Counted from the stretch's first letter, positions 1 through 8,788 are shown. The stretch: DNA of 64,000 nt from Methylobacterium gnaphalii (GCF_007992215.1 NZ_BJZV01000001.1:248001-312000); one strand, 5' to 3'. Notes: generated by a model from the letters alone, not told the origin. Translations and numbers: made by a program.

Positions 1-151
1 TGCGCACGCCCGGCGCCTCGGTGCGGAACGAGACGTAGAAGTGATGCTCGCCCGAGAGGCCGTCGCGGGCCGCGTCGGTGAGCACTCGCTTCACGACGCC
101 GCGCAGCGCGTCCTGTACCAGGAGATCGTAGCGGATCAGGTCTTCTGCCAT
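1..151 (-). CDS. sspB: SspB family ClpXP adaptor (5' part only)
   Basis: Only the first 50 codons are inside the window; the gene runs off the left edge. Read on the minus strand from ATG at 151, the protein begins MAEDLIRYDLLVQDALRGVV and goes on to GEHHFYVSFRT, which I recognise as the start of alphaproteobacterial SspB. SspB tethers ssrA-tagged proteins to the ClpXP protease, so it acts in the cytoplasm in protein quality control. The tmRNA gene that encodes the tag lies directly upstream on the same strand, which supports the call. The ribosome binding site is weak (GGGCAGAG-like). Recognition rests on the conserved N-terminus alone, because the peptide-binding groove and the C-terminal ClpX-binding tail are not visible. 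Confidence 0.8.
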   Translation of the reverse strand, partial: MAEDLIRYDLLVQDALRGVVKRVLTDAARDGLSGEHHFYVSFRTEAPGVR

Positions 152-203
152 CGGCGCTCGCTCTGCCCGGATGCCGGCCGGACGTCAGAAGGCCGCCGGG
201 ATC

Positions 204-241
204 GAAAAGATAAGTGGAGGTTTCTGTTGCCAGGTACCTCC
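204..241 (-). terminator. Rho-independent terminator of ssrA
   Basis: On the minus strand GGAGGT (241-236) pairs with ACCTCC (221-216) around a 14-nt loop and is followed by a short T-rich run (208-205). The hairpin may also form part of the mature 3' end of the coding RNA. Confidence 0.55.
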
Positions 242-560
242 GAACCCCGCCTATGCAGTGCTACCCGCTAGGACTTTAGGTCGGTTTTTGGCACCGCTTA
301 CGCGGCGACAGCCACCGGAGCAAAGTTGTCGTTGGCAACTATTGCAGAGGCCCGATAACGGCGGAACCATGCCGAGCGAAAGCTCAACCTTTACGCCCTC
401 GTCGATCCTATTTCGCCCCCGCCGAAACCCAGTCTTCCGGTCCGCACAGGCCTTGCGGCCATCGGTCCTGGGTCTTGGTGGAGGCGCCGGGTACCGCCCC
501 CGGGTCCGATAGGTTTATTTCGAAGAACGTTTATCGCCATAGCCGGCCTTGCGACCGGCA
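216..560 (-). ncRNA. ssrA: Permuted two-piece tmRNA (ssrA)
   Basis: tmRNA frees stalled ribosomes and adds a degradation tag. On the minus strand the acceptor piece comes first (about 560-476) and ends in an encoded CCA at 478-476. The coding piece starts at 420. The 5' end GGGGGCG (420-414) pairs over seven positions with CGCCTCC (486-480), with one G-U pair, forming the tRNA-like acceptor stem. This shows the circular permutation typical of alphaproteobacteria. The tag frame at 336-298 reads ANDNFAPVAVAA followed by TAA. About 55 nt (475-421) lie between the pieces and would be removed. A GGAGGT/ACCTCC hairpin (241-216) with a T-run closes the unit. The exact outer ends are inferred. It is transcribed toward sspB. 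Confidence 0.93.
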
Positions 561-566
561 AGAGCG

Positions 567-595
567 AATATAGAGGGACCGGGGGCGGTTTTGAA
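567..595 (-). promoter_or_regulatory. Sigma70-type promoter of ssrA
   Basis: On the minus strand TTCAAA (595-590) and TATATT (572-567) are separated by 17 nt, placing a transcription start near 560, just ahead of the tmRNA acceptor piece. The -35 matches four of six consensus positions and the -10 five of six. The promoter overlaps the start region of the oppositely oriented CPBP protease gene. Confidence 0.65.
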
Positions 596-1460
596 GAGCG
601 ATCCTCACGCCCCCCTGCTCGATGATGCGGCTGTTGCTCCCGTGCCATCCATCGATGGAGCGGAGGCAGCCCTGGATCGTCCGATCCCGCCTGCGCCGGT
701 CCAGCTCGGGGCGTGGCTCGTCCAGGCGCTGCTCTTCGTCGTCATTCCCGTCGGGCTCCTGGCTCTAGCCGGCGCCCTGGCGATCGTGCTCGTGCGCGTG
801 GTGGCCGATCTTCGGGTTGGCATCGATGTGTTCACGCCGACCGCCCTGCGGCCCCGCCTGCCGCTCTATGAGGTCGCGGGCCGGGGCGTCGCCGCCGATG
901 TCCTCCGGCAGGTGCTGATGGCGGCCTTCGCCATCGCATTGGCCGTCTGGCAGGATGGGGCGGCGTGGCGTCGCAGGCTGGCGCTGAAAGCCCCCGCCGA
1001 GCCGCGCATGAGCAGCCCGCTGCGGCTCTGGCTGCTCATGGCGGTCTGGCCCATCATTCACATCCTGTGGGTCACCGAGACGGCCCGCGCGCTGAACGGG
1101 GGTGTCGCCCAGGGCATCCACCTCTCGCCCTTCCTGTCGCCGCTCGCGATCGTGGGGTGGTTCGCTTACGTCGTCGTGCTTGCGCCGGTCGCCGAGGAAC
1201 TGGTCATGCGCGGCGAGGCCTTCGCCCGCGCCAGTCGGATCATGCGTCCGGCCGGTGTCATTGCCGCCACGGCGCTGCTATTCTCGCTCGCGCACCTGTC
1301 GGAATCCAGCGGAATCGCGCGTCCGATCTCGCTGCTGCCGCTGGCAATCACGCTCGGATGGCTGCGCTGGCGCACCGGCCGGCTCTGGCCCTGCATGCTG
1401 CTGCACGGATGGAGCAACCTCGCCCTGGTGACGTACCTGCTGTGGCCCGCCCGTTATTGA
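591..1460 (+). CDS. CPBP family intramembrane glutamic endopeptidase
   Basis: A hydrophobic protein of about 289 residues with the three CPBP (Abi/Rce1-like) motifs: the glutamate pair in [11 protein letters not shown] (about 202-203), a membrane His in LFSLAHL (about 235) and a C-terminal His in LLHGWSN (about 272). The family are intramembrane proteases; the substrate here is unknown. About six membrane segments follow a polar N-terminus of roughly 40 residues. The start is uncertain. I prefer TTG at 591 because a GGGGG-rich stretch lies upstream, but TTG at 549 and GTG at 642 are also in frame. The 549 start would put the N-terminus inside the ssrA acceptor region. It stands alone ahead of thyA on the same strand, with a 76-bp gap. 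Confidence 0.82.
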   Translation: MKSDPHAPLLDDAAVAPVPSIDGAEAALDRPIPPAPVQLGAWLVQALLFVVIPVGLLALAGALAIVLVRVVADLRVGIDVFTPTALRPRLPLYEVAGRGVAADVLRQVLMAAFAIALAVWQDGAAWRRRLALKAPAEPRMSSPLRLWLLMAVWPIIHILWVTETARALNGGVAQGIHLSPFLSPLAIVGWFAYVVVLAPVAEELVMRGEAFARASRIMRPAGVIAATALLFSLAHLSESSGIARPISLLPLAITLGWLRWRTGRLWPCMLLHGWSNLALVTYLLWPARY

Positions 1461-1536
1461 CGCCGAGTGCTCAGGCTTGTGCGCGGGTGCTCGCGGCGGG
1501 TTCCGGCGGATGGTGGCACGCCGTAATGTGCATGCC

Positions 1537-2331
1537 ATGCACGTCTACAAACAGCTCCTGCAGCGCATCCTCGACGAAGGCGTCCGCAAGGACGACCGCA
1601 CCGGCACCGGCACGCTCTCGGTGTTCGGCCACCAGATGCGCTTCGATCTGGAGGAGGGCTTTCCGCTCGTCACGACGAAGCAGCTGCATCTGCGCTCCAT
1701 CATCCACGAGCTGCTCTGGTTCCTTGCCGGCGACACAAACGTGCGGTCGCTCCAGGCCAAGGGCGTGAGCATCTGGGACGAATGGGCCGACGAGAATGGC
1801 GATCTCGGTCCGGTCTACGGCAAGCAATGGCGGAGCTGGGAGCGACGCGACGGCTCGACCGTCGACCAGATCGCGGGGGTCGTCGACCAGATCCGCGCCA
1901 ACCCGGATTCGCGCCGCCTGATCGTGTCGGCCTGGAACCCGGCCGACCTCGACAGGATGGCGCTCGCCCCCTGCCACTGCCTCTTCCAGTTCTATGTGGC
2001 GGAGGGCCGGCTCTCCTGCCAGCTCTACCAGCGCTCGGCGGACGTCTTCCTCGGTGTGCCCTTCAATATCGCGAGCTATGCCCTGCTCACCGCGATGATC
2101 GCCCAGGTCACCGGCCTGCGGGCGGGCGAGTTCGTGCACACGTTCGGGGATGCGCACCTTTATCTGAATCACCTGGAGCAGGCGCAGACGCAGCTCGCGC
2201 GCGAGCCCCGCGCGTTGCCGACGTTGCGCCTGAACCCGGAGGTCCGCTCGTTGTTCGATTTCGCCTTCGAGGACATCGCCATCGAGGGCTACCTGCCCCA
2301 TCCCGCCATCAAGGCTCCGGTGGCAGTCTGA
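1537..2331 (+). CDS. thyA: Thymidylate synthase ThyA
   Basis: Converts dUMP and methylene-tetrahydrofolate into dTMP and dihydrofolate. The 264-residue product matches the E. coli enzyme in length. It contains the catalytic Cys in [10 protein letters not shown] (Cys146), the phosphate-binding Arg region [10 protein letters not shown], and the conserved C-terminal [11 protein letters not shown]. The start at [12 protein letters not shown] fits family alignments; an in-frame upstream start at 1477 would add 20 atypical residues. The stop overlaps the start of the next gene by one base (TGATG), so thyA and folA are translationally coupled. Together they regenerate the folate oxidised by ThyA. 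Confidence 0.97.
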   Translation: MHVYKQLLQRILDEGVRKDDRTGTGTLSVFGHQMRFDLEEGFPLVTTKQLHLRSIIHELLWFLAGDTNVRSLQAKGVSIWDEWADENGDLGPVYGKQWRSWERRDGSTVDQIAGVVDQIRANPDSRRLIVSAWNPADLDRMALAPCHCLFQFYVAEGRLSCQLYQRSADVFLGVPFNIASYALLTAMIAQVTGLRAGEFVHTFGDAHLYLNHLEQAQTQLAREPRALPTLRLNPEVRSLFDFAFEDIAIEGYLPHPAIKAPVAV

Positions 2332-2825
2332 TGGTGGCCCCGACGATCTCCCTCGTCGTGGCGGTCGCCCGCAACGGCGTCATCGGCCGCGACAACGGCC
2401 TGATCTGGCATCTCTCCAGCGATTTGAAACGCTTCAAGGCGCTCACCATGGGCAAACCCATGCTGATGGGGCGCAAGACGTTCGAGGCGATCGGCCGCCC
2501 CCTGCCGGGCCGCCGCAGCCTCGTGCTCACGCGCGACCGCAGCTTCCGGGCAGAGGGCGCCGAGGTCGTGCATGACTGGGATGAGTCCCTGACCGTCGCC
2601 CGCGCCGAGGAGCTCATGGTTGTCGGCGGTGGCGAGATCTACGCGCTGTCCCTGCCGCATGCCGATCGCATCCACCTGACCGAGGTCGACACTGCGCCCG
2701 AGGGCGATGCCCATTTCCCGCCTTTCGATCGCTCGGCCTTTCGCGAGACCCTGCGCGAGGCGCATCCGGCCGGTGGCAAGGACGAGCACGCCTTCACCTT
2801 CATCGACCTGGAGCGGGTCGGCTGA
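2331..2825 (+). CDS. folA: Dihydrofolate reductase
   Basis: Reduces dihydrofolate to tetrahydrofolate with NADPH, recycling the product of ThyA encoded immediately upstream. It is 164 residues long. Visible family features are the N-terminal ISLVVAVARNGVIG strand and loop, the active-site acidic residue in LSSDLKRFK (Asp31), the NADPH-binding MGRKTFEAIGRPLPGR, and VVGGGEIYA. It starts at the ATG that overlaps the thyA stop. A GACAAG/CTTGTC inverted repeat lies just downstream at 2855-2873 but lacks a T-run, so I do not call it a terminator. Confidence 0.96.
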   Translation: MVAPTISLVVAVARNGVIGRDNGLIWHLSSDLKRFKALTMGKPMLMGRKTFEAIGRPLPGRRSLVLTRDRSFRAEGAEVVHDWDESLTVARAEELMVVGGGEIYALSLPHADRIHLTEVDTAPEGDAHFPPFDRSAFRETLREAHPAGGKDEHAFTFIDLERVG

Positions 2826-3093
2826 ACGCCCGCCCTGGTTTTCATCCCGGCTCTGACAAGACTTTTTCTTGTCCCGTGCGCGGTTGCACGCGGGGTCGGG
2901 CCCGTTGCGGTAGAGGTTGCGGATGCCCACTTCCCGGCCTTGACAGGAACGGGCGCGGCCAATCAGGTGCGCTCGACCATACGGTTCGGCAAGCACGTTT
3001 CCGGCAGGGGAAATCCGGCGATCGATCGGGGCGATGGCGCCTTTCGAAGGGGCGGCGCACGGATCGGGGCTGGAGCAGGAGTCTACGTCGAGA

Positions 3094-4257
3094 ATGCCTT
3101 GGAGCAATCAGAGCGGCGGTGGCAGCGGTGGGGGAGGTGGCCCCTGGGGCAGCCGTCCCGGCGGTGGCAATGGCGGCGGTGGCGGACCCTGGGGTGGCGG
3201 AGGCGGCGGTAAGACCCCACCCGATCTCGAAGACCTGATCCGCCGCGGCCAGGACCGTCTGCGAGGGATCATCCCGGGCGGCACCGGCAGCGGGTTCGGT
3301 GGCGGCAAGGGCATTCTGGTCCTGCTCGTCCTCCTCGTCGGCGTCTGGCTGCTCACCGGCTTCTACAAGGTCAATCCGAACGAGGTCGGCATCAACACGG
3401 TGTTCGGCCGCTATACCGGCCAGTCCGGCGAGGGCCTGCGCTACAACTTCCCCTATCCGGTGGGTGGTGTGGTCAAGCCGAATGTCGGCCAGTTCAATTC
3501 GGTGCAGGTCGGTTTCCGGTCCGGCGCGGGAGCGGCACGCCAACGCGACGTGCCCGAGGAGAGCCTGATGCTCACCGGCGACGAGAACATCGTCGACCTC
3601 GATTTCGAGGTGCAGTGGCGCGTGAACCCGCTCAAGGCGGAGGATTACGTGTTCAACCTCGAGAATCCCGAGGGCACCATCAAGGCGATCGCCGAGAGCG
3701 CCATGCGCGAGGTGATCGGTCGCCGCAACATCCAGGCAATCTTGACCAACGAGCAGTCGAGCATCGCGGCGGAGGTCAAGGAGATCATCCAGAGCGCCCT
3801 CGACGGGTACGGCGCCGGTGTCCGGATCGAGGTGGTGCAGCTTACCAGCGTCAACCCGCCGCCCGAGGTTCGGCCGGCCTTCATCGACGTGAACGCTGCG
3901 CAGCAGGACGCCCAGCGCGTCCGCAACGAGGCTGAAACCTATGCCAGCCGCGAAGTGCCGCAGGCCCGCGGCCGCGCGTCGCAGATCGTGCAATCGGCCG
4001 AGGCCTATCGCGATCAGGCCACCGCCGAGGCGAATGGTCAGGCCGCGCGCTTTACGCAGGTCTACGAGGCGTACAAGGCCGCTCCGGATGTCAGCCGCGA
4101 GCGCCTCTTCCTGGAGACGATGGAGAAGGTTCTGGGCTCCGTGAACAAGGTGATCATCGACCAGAACGGGACTGGCGCCGCCGGTGCCAACGCCGCGGGC
4201 GTGCTGCCCATCCTGCCCCTCGGTGACCTCGCCGGCCGCCCGGGAGCCGCCCGATGA
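3094..4257 (+). CDS. hflK: FtsH protease modulator HflK
   Basis: An SPFH/band-7 membrane protein that assembles with HflC around the FtsH protease. The 387-residue product has a Gly-rich N-terminal tail (residues about 8-40), one membrane segment (about 72-90) and a long SPFH domain with the characteristic GEGLRYNFPYP, ENIVDLDFEVQWRV and ALDGYGAGVRIEVVQL stretches. A coiled-coil region (YASREVPQARG, QATAEANGQAARF) follows. I start at ATG 3094 (MPWSNQSGGG), the usual HflK N-terminus; an upstream in-frame start would add 20 unrelated residues. It overlaps hflC by four bases (ATGA). The Gly-rich segment is genuine low complexity and not a frame artefact. Confidence 0.95.
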   Translation: MPWSNQSGGGSGGGGGPWGSRPGGGNGGGGGPWGGGGGGKTPPDLEDLIRRGQDRLRGIIPGGTGSGFGGGKGILVLLVLLVGVWLLTGFYKVNPNEVGINTVFGRYTGQSGEGLRYNFPYPVGGVVKPNVGQFNSVQVGFRSGAGAARQRDVPEESLMLTGDENIVDLDFEVQWRVNPLKAEDYVFNLENPEGTIKAIAESAMREVIGRRNIQAILTNEQSSIAAEVKEIIQSALDGYGAGVRIEVVQLTSVNPPPEVRPAFIDVNAAQQDAQRVRNEAETYASREVPQARGRASQIVQSAEAYRDQATAEANGQAARFTQVYEAYKAAPDVSRERLFLETMEKVLGSVNKVIIDQNGTGAAGANAAGVLPILPLGDLAGRPGAAR

Positions 4258-5162
4258 ACGGCTCCACGCTCCGCTCCGGCCTGATCGTCCTTGCCGGTCT
4301 CGTCATCGTTGGCCTCTACGCCTCGGTCTTCACCGTCGGGCAGATGCAGCAGGCGCTCGTGCTCCAGCTCGGCCGCGTGCGTGCCGTGCTGAACCCGCAC
4401 GGCGAGACGAAGCCCGGCCTCTACTTCAAAGTGCCGTTCACCGACACTGTGGTGATCTTCGACAAGCGCGTGCTGGATCTCGACCTGCCGGTCCAGACCC
4501 TGCTCACCGCCGACCGCCAGAACCTCGAAGTCGACGCCTTCGTGCGCTACCGGATCGTCGACCCGCTGAAGTTCTACCAGTCGGTCGGCAACATCCCGCT
4601 GGCGAACCAGAGACTGTCGAGCTTCACGAACTCCAGCCTGCGTAACGTGCTGGCTCGCTCCAGCCGCGACGCCATCGTGCGGACCGACCGCGTCGCTCTG
4701 ATGAACGAGATCCAGGAGGACGTGAACAAGCAGGCCAAGCAGCTCGGCGTCGAGATCGTCGACCTGCGCATGACCCGCGTCGATCTGCCGGCCAAGAACT
4801 CGCAGGCCGTCTACGACCGGATGACCTCCGAGCGGAAGCGCGAGGCAGCCGACATCCGCGCCAATGGCGACCAGGCGGCGGCCACCATCAAGGCCAAGGC
4901 CGACAAGGAGGTCACCGTCCTGCTCGCCGAGGCCACCAGCACCTCGGAGAAGCTGCGCGGCCAGGGCGAAGCGGACAGAAACCGTATCCTCGCCGAGGCC
5001 TTCGGTAAGGATGCCGACTTCTTCGCTTTCTACCGCTCGATGCAGGCCTACGAGCAGAGCATGAAGGGCCAGGACACGCGCCTGGTCATCAGCCCGAACT
5101 CGTCGTTCTTCCGCTACTTCAGCGATCCGACGGGTCGCGCGGCCGGCGCTGCCAAGCCCTGA
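4254..5162 (+). CDS. hflC: FtsH protease modulator HflC
   Basis: The partner of HflK in the periplasm-facing SPFH complex that restrains FtsH. It has 302 residues with an N-terminal membrane anchor (about 8-28, LIVLAGLVIVGLYASVFTV) and then the band-7 domain. Recognisable segments are RPGLY-like KPGLYFKVPF, FDKRVLDLD, SLRNVLARSSRD and DLPAKNSQAVYDRM. The region RKREAADIRANGDQAAA is a helical arm shared with HflK. Translation is coupled to hflK through an ATGA overlap. The gene for a DegP-type protease follows 90 bp downstream, as in many alphaproteobacteria. Confidence 0.95.
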   Translation: MNGSTLRSGLIVLAGLVIVGLYASVFTVGQMQQALVLQLGRVRAVLNPHGETKPGLYFKVPFTDTVVIFDKRVLDLDLPVQTLLTADRQNLEVDAFVRYRIVDPLKFYQSVGNIPLANQRLSSFTNSSLRNVLARSSRDAIVRTDRVALMNEIQEDVNKQAKQLGVEIVDLRMTRVDLPAKNSQAVYDRMTSERKREAADIRANGDQAAATIKAKADKEVTVLLAEATSTSEKLRGQGEADRNRILAEAFGKDADFFAFYRSMQAYEQSMKGQDTRLVISPNSSFFRYFSDPTGRAAGAAKP

Positions 5163-5251
5163 CGACTGCGATCGAGAGCGGCCACTCCGCCGCTCTTGAT
5201 CGCACGGGCTTGGCGCCGATCTATAGGCACGCTTCAACAAGGAACCGCACC

Positions 5252-6802
5252 ATGCGTCTCGCCACGAGCGCCGTACCGGGTCGCAACTGCCCGGCCCTCC
5301 GCCAACGCGCGAGATCGGCACTCGCCGCCGTGATGATCGGGGCGATGCTGCCGATCTCGACGGCACCCGCCCTGATGCCTCAGGCGGCTCTCGCCAAGGG
5401 GCCGGAATCGCTCGCCGACCTCGCCGAGCAGGTCACCGACGCGGTGGTGAACATTTCCGCCTCGACCACGGTCGAGAAGTCCGCGCGTGGGGGCCGGGCG
5501 ATGCCCCAGCTGCCGCAGGGCACGCCGTTCGAGGACCTGTTCGAGGAGTTCTTCAAGAGGCGCGGTCAGCGCGGTGACAACAACAGAGGCGACGACGAGG
5601 GCCAGCGCCAGTCGCGCAAGTCGAACTCGCTCGGCTCCGGCTTCATCATCGACGCTGCGGGTCTCGTCATCACCAATAACCACGTGATCGGCGACGCCAA
5701 CGACATCCAGGTCATCCTGCACGACGGCTCGAAGTTGAAGGCGGAGATCGTCGGCAAGGATTCGAAGATCGACCTCGCCGTCCTCCGCGTGAAGCCCGAG
5801 GCCGGCAAGCCGCTCAAGGCCGTGCCCTTCGGCGACTCCGATAAGATGCGCCCGGGCGATTGGGTGATGGCGATCGGCAACCCGTTCGGCCTGGGTGGCT
5901 CGGTCTCCGCCGGTATCGTCTCGGCCCGCGGCCGGAACATCGAATCGGGACCCTACGACAACTACATTCAGACCGACGCGGCTATCAACAAGGGCAATTC
6001 GGGCGGCCCGCTGTTCAACATGAACGGCGAGGTCATCGGCATCAACACGGCGATCCTGTCGCCATCAGGCGGCTCAGTCGGCATCGGCTTCGCCGTACCC
6101 TCGAACACGGCCAGCCCGGTGCTCGACCAGCTGCGTGAGTTCGGCGAGGTCCGCCGTGGCTGGCTCGGTGTGCGCATCCAGAACGTCGATGAGGCCACTG
6201 CCGAGGCGCTCGGCCTCAAGGGCGGCCCGAAAGGCGCGCTGATCGCGGGTGTCGACGAGAAGGGCCCGGCCAAGCCCGCCGGCCTCGAGGTTGGCGACGT
6301 GATCACGAAGTTCAACGGCACCGTCGTGAAGTCGTCGAGCGAGCTGCCCCGCATCGTCGCCCAGACACCGGTGGGCAAGACCGTCGAGGTCGTGGTGGTC
6401 CGCAAGGGCCAGGAAGTGACGAAGTCCGTACTGCTCGGCCGTCTCGAAGACGGCGAGAAGGCTCAGCTCGCCAATGTCAAGCAGCCCGAGCCCGAGAGCG
6501 CCGTCCGGCAGGCGCTCGGGCTGAATCTCTCGGGCCTGACCGACGAACTCCGTAAGAAGTTCAGCATCAAGGACACCGTGAAGGGTGTCGTCGTCACCCG
6601 CGTCGATCCGAACTCGACGGCGGCCGACAAGCGCATCTCCCCCGGCGACGTCATTGTCGAGGTCGGCCAGGAGCCAGTGAGCAGCCCGGCCGACGTGACG
6701 AAGAAGGTCGATGCGCTGAAGAAGGAATTGCGCAAGTCGGTGCTGCTGCTGATTGCTAGCGCCAGCGGGGACGTGCGGTTCGTGGCGATCGGGTTGGACT
6801 GA
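5252..6802 (+). CDS. degP: Do/DegP-type periplasmic serine endoprotease
   Basis: An HtrA-family protease and chaperone of the periplasm, 516 residues long. An N-terminal signal sequence (to about residue 48, ending near AALAKG) precedes a trypsin-like domain with the full triad: His144 in TNNHVIG, Asp174 in SKIDLAVL and Ser250 in NKGNSGGPL. Two PDZ domains follow (about 290-380 and 405-510). A charged loop rich in Arg, Asp and Gly (about 101-122) lies between the signal and the protease domain. ATG 5252 is chosen because AGGAA sits upstream and the signal peptide then has a normal length. It follows hflKC on the same strand. DegP, DegQ and MucD cannot be separated from sequence alone. Confidence 0.93.
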   Translation: MRLATSAVPGRNCPALRQRARSALAAVMIGAMLPISTAPALMPQAALAKGPESLADLAEQVTDAVVNISASTTVEKSARGGRAMPQLPQGTPFEDLFEEFFKRRGQRGDNNRGDDEGQRQSRKSNSLGSGFIIDAAGLVITNNHVIGDANDIQVILHDGSKLKAEIVGKDSKIDLAVLRVKPEAGKPLKAVPFGDSDKMRPGDWVMAIGNPFGLGGSVSAGIVSARGRNIESGPYDNYIQTDAAINKGNSGGPLFNMNGEVIGINTAILSPSGGSVGIGFAVPSNTASPVLDQLREFGEVRRGWLGVRIQNVDEATAEALGLKGGPKGALIAGVDEKGPAKPAGLEVGDVITKFNGTVVKSSSELPRIVAQTPVGKTVEVVVVRKGQEVTKSVLLGRLEDGEKAQLANVKQPEPESAVRQALGLNLSGLTDELRKKFSIKDTVKGVVVTRVDPNSTAADKRISPGDVIVEVGQEPVSSPADVTKKVDALKKELRKSVLLLIASASGDVRFVAIGLD

Positions 6803-6805
6803 GCA

Positions 6806-6867
6806 TCTACACCACCATGATTCCGGGGCTCGCCTCAGCGAGAACCCGGAATCCAACCGTGATGTAG
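6806..6867. repeat. Long palindrome (REP-like) between convergent genes
   Basis: An interrupted inverted repeat of about 62 bp. CTACACCAC (6806-6814) mirrors GTGATGTAG (6859-6867) with one mismatch. GATTCCGGG (6819-6827) mirrors CCCGGAATC (6845-6853) exactly. CTCGC (6829-6833) mirrors GCGAG (6838-6842). It lies between the converging ends of the DegP gene and serB, and probably acts as a bidirectional stop. I see no second copy in the window. Confidence 0.7.
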
Positions 6868-6910
6868 GGTCGTGGACACGCGCCGCGGCAAGTCGTGGAT
6901 CGCCCCCGCG

Positions 6911-7807
6911 CTATCCTACGAACTCCGCCGCGCAGTACCCCTGCAGATAGAGCAGCGCCGTCAGATCGCCGTGCTCGATCCTGACCCGTGCCGCCGCCGT
7001 CACGGCCGGCTTGGCGCGGAAGGCCACGCCGACACCCGCCTCGCCGAGCATGGCGAGATCGTTGGCTCCGTCCCCCACCGCCATGGTGTCCTCGGGCGCG
7101 AGGCCGAGCCGCTCGCGAAGGTCCAGCAGTGTCGCGCGCTTCGCGTCCGACCCGATGATCGGCTCGGCGATGGTCCCCGCAAGCCGGCCATCGACGAGGT
7201 CGAGGCGGTTGGCCCGCGTCTCGTCGAAGCCGATCATGCCGGCGATCGGGCCGGTGAACAGCGTGAAGCCCCCCGAGACCAGGCAGGTATGGGCACCGTG
7301 CGCCTTCATCGTCGCCACGAGGGTCCGGCCGCCCGGCGTCAGGGTGATGCGCGTTGCGACGAGGTCATCCGCCACCGTCGCCTGCAGCCCCTTCAGCAGG
7401 GCGACGCGCTCACGCAGGGCTGGTTCGAAGGCGATCTCGCCCCGCATGGCGCGCTCGGTGATCGCCGCGACCTCGGCCTTGATACCGAGGACATCTGCGA
7501 GTTCGTCGATGCATTCCTGCTCGATCATGGTGGAATCCATGTCGGCCAGGAACAGCCGCTTGCGCCGGTGTGGACCGGCCGGCAGCACGGCCACGTCGAA
7601 CGGCTCGCCGGCAAAGCGCTGTTCGAGGCGAGCGGTCAGCGTTCCCGCCTGCTCGACCGACGCGTCGATCAGGAACTCGGCCGCCACGCCGTGATGCAAC
7701 AGGCGCGGCGGATGCTCTGTCGCCAGCGCCTCGCGGGCATCGCTCAGCACCGCGCCAGTGATGGCGTGGCGGGCCGGGTTTGCTATCAGCGTCGCGACGA
7801 GGGTCAT
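6911..7807 (-). CDS. serB: Phosphoserine phosphatase SerB
   Basis: Performs the last step of serine synthesis, hydrolysing phosphoserine. This HAD-superfamily enzyme of 298 residues carries the nucleophile motif LADMDSTMI (Asp89, Asp91), the VSGGFT motif, and the C-terminal GDGANDLAML metal-binding loop. The N-terminal 80 residues resemble the regulatory domain of longer SerB proteins. The start at ATG 7807 (MTLVATLIAN) is chosen over a longer upstream frame whose sequence is Arg-rich and overlaps miaA. It is divergent from miaA with only 24 bp between the start codons. Confidence 0.95.
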   Translation of the reverse strand: MTLVATLIANPARHAITGAVLSDAREALATEHPPRLLHHGVAAEFLIDASVEQAGTLTARLEQRFAGEPFDVAVLPAGPHRRKRLFLADMDSTMIEQECIDELADVLGIKAEVAAITERAMRGEIAFEPALRERVALLKGLQATVADDLVATRITLTPGGRTLVATMKAHGAHTCLVSGGFTLFTGPIAGMIGFDETRANRLDLVDGRLAGTIAEPIIGSDAKRATLLDLRERLGLAPEDTMAVGDGANDLAMLGEAGVGVAFRAKPAVTAAARVRIEHGDLTALLYLQGYCAAEFVG

Positions 7808-7831
7808 GCCAGGATCACGAAGGAGTAGGCG

Positions 7832-8788
7832 GTGTCGCCGGTCACGCAGACATGGGCCGGGCAGCCAACAGCGATTCTCATCGCAGGGCCGACCGCCTCG
7901 GGCAAGTCGGCGCTGGCGCTCAGCCTGGCGCGGCGTTTTGCAGGCACGGTCATCAATACCGATTCGATGCAGGTCTATGCCGACCTGCGCCGGCTCTCTG
8001 CGCGGCCGATGCCGGAGGAGGAGGCTCAGGTCCCTCACCGGCTCTATGGCACCGTCGACGGCGCCGTAAATTTTTCCGTGGGCGCATTCTCGCGGGAGGC
8101 CTCGCGCATTTTCGCCGAGATCTGGGCCGAGGGACGGCTGCCGATCTTCGTGGGCGGGACGGGGCTTTACTTCAAGGCGCTCGACGAGGGTCTATCGGCG
8201 CTGCCGGCGGTGCCGGAGGATGTCCGCGAGGCGGTTCGCGTGCGCGCCGAAGGGCGCCCGACCGAAGCCCTGCATGCGGACCTCGCCCTTCTCGATCCGG
8301 CCGGCGCAAGGGCGTTGCGACCCTCCGACCGGATGCGGGTGATGCGTGCAATCGAGGTGTTCGAGGCGACCGGCCGGCCGATCGCCGAATTTCAGGGCCA
8401 GCGTCTTCCGGGTCCGCTGGCAGGCCGCCCGCTGCTCAAGATTTTCCTCTCGGTCGATCGGGACGAGCTGCGCCGGCGCATCGATGCGCGCTTCCTCGGA
8501 ATGATGGAGGAGGGCGCCCTCGACGAGGTCGAGGCCCTGCGCGCTCGCCGGCTCGATCCGCTGCTGCCGGTGATGCGGGCGCATGGTGTGCCGGGACTGA
8601 TCGCCTATCTCGACGGAGCGATCAGCCGCGACGAGGCGATTGCGCGCGGGCAGGGCGACACCCGCCGCTACGCCAAGCGCCAGCATACCTGGTTCCGCCA
8701 CCAGATGGGTGATGACTGGGTCTGGGCCGACCCGGAGAAGGCTCTCCGGATTGCGGTGGAGCGCCTCAGCGCTCCAGGCGGGCGATGA
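7832..8788 (+). CDS. miaA: tRNA dimethylallyltransferase MiaA
   Basis: Transfers a dimethylallyl group to A37 of tRNAs that read UNN codons. The 318-residue protein has the P-loop IAGPTASGKSAL near the N-terminus, then DSMQVYADLRRLSARP, VGGTGLYFKAL and the C-terminal RRYAKRQHTWFR block, all MiaA hallmarks. The start is GTG at 7832, with AAGGAG (7820-7825) six bases upstream. The 3' end overlaps the convergent dehydrogenase gene by 23 bp. Confidence 0.96.
   Translation: MSPVTQTWAGQPTAILIAGPTASGKSALALSLARRFAGTVINTDSMQVYADLRRLSARPMPEEEAQVPHRLYGTVDGAVNFSVGAFSREASRIFAEIWAEGRLPIFVGGTGLYFKALDEGLSALPAVPEDVREAVRVRAEGRPTEALHADLALLDPAGARALRPSDRMRVMRAIEVFEATGRPIAEFQGQRLPGPLAGRPLLKIFLSVDRDELRRRIDARFLGMMEEGALDEVEALRARRLDPLLPVMRAHGVPGLIAYLDGAISRDEAIARGQGDTRRYAKRQHTWFRHQMGDDWVWADPEKALRIAVERLSAPGGR

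Noticed and set aside
2855..2873. Terminator after folA
   Set aside because: The GACAAG/CTTGTC hairpin has only six pairs and no T-run downstream.
2842..3993. Long minus-strand open frame across hflK
   Set aside because: It mirrors the real plus-strand gene, has no family sequence and lies opposite a clear hflK.
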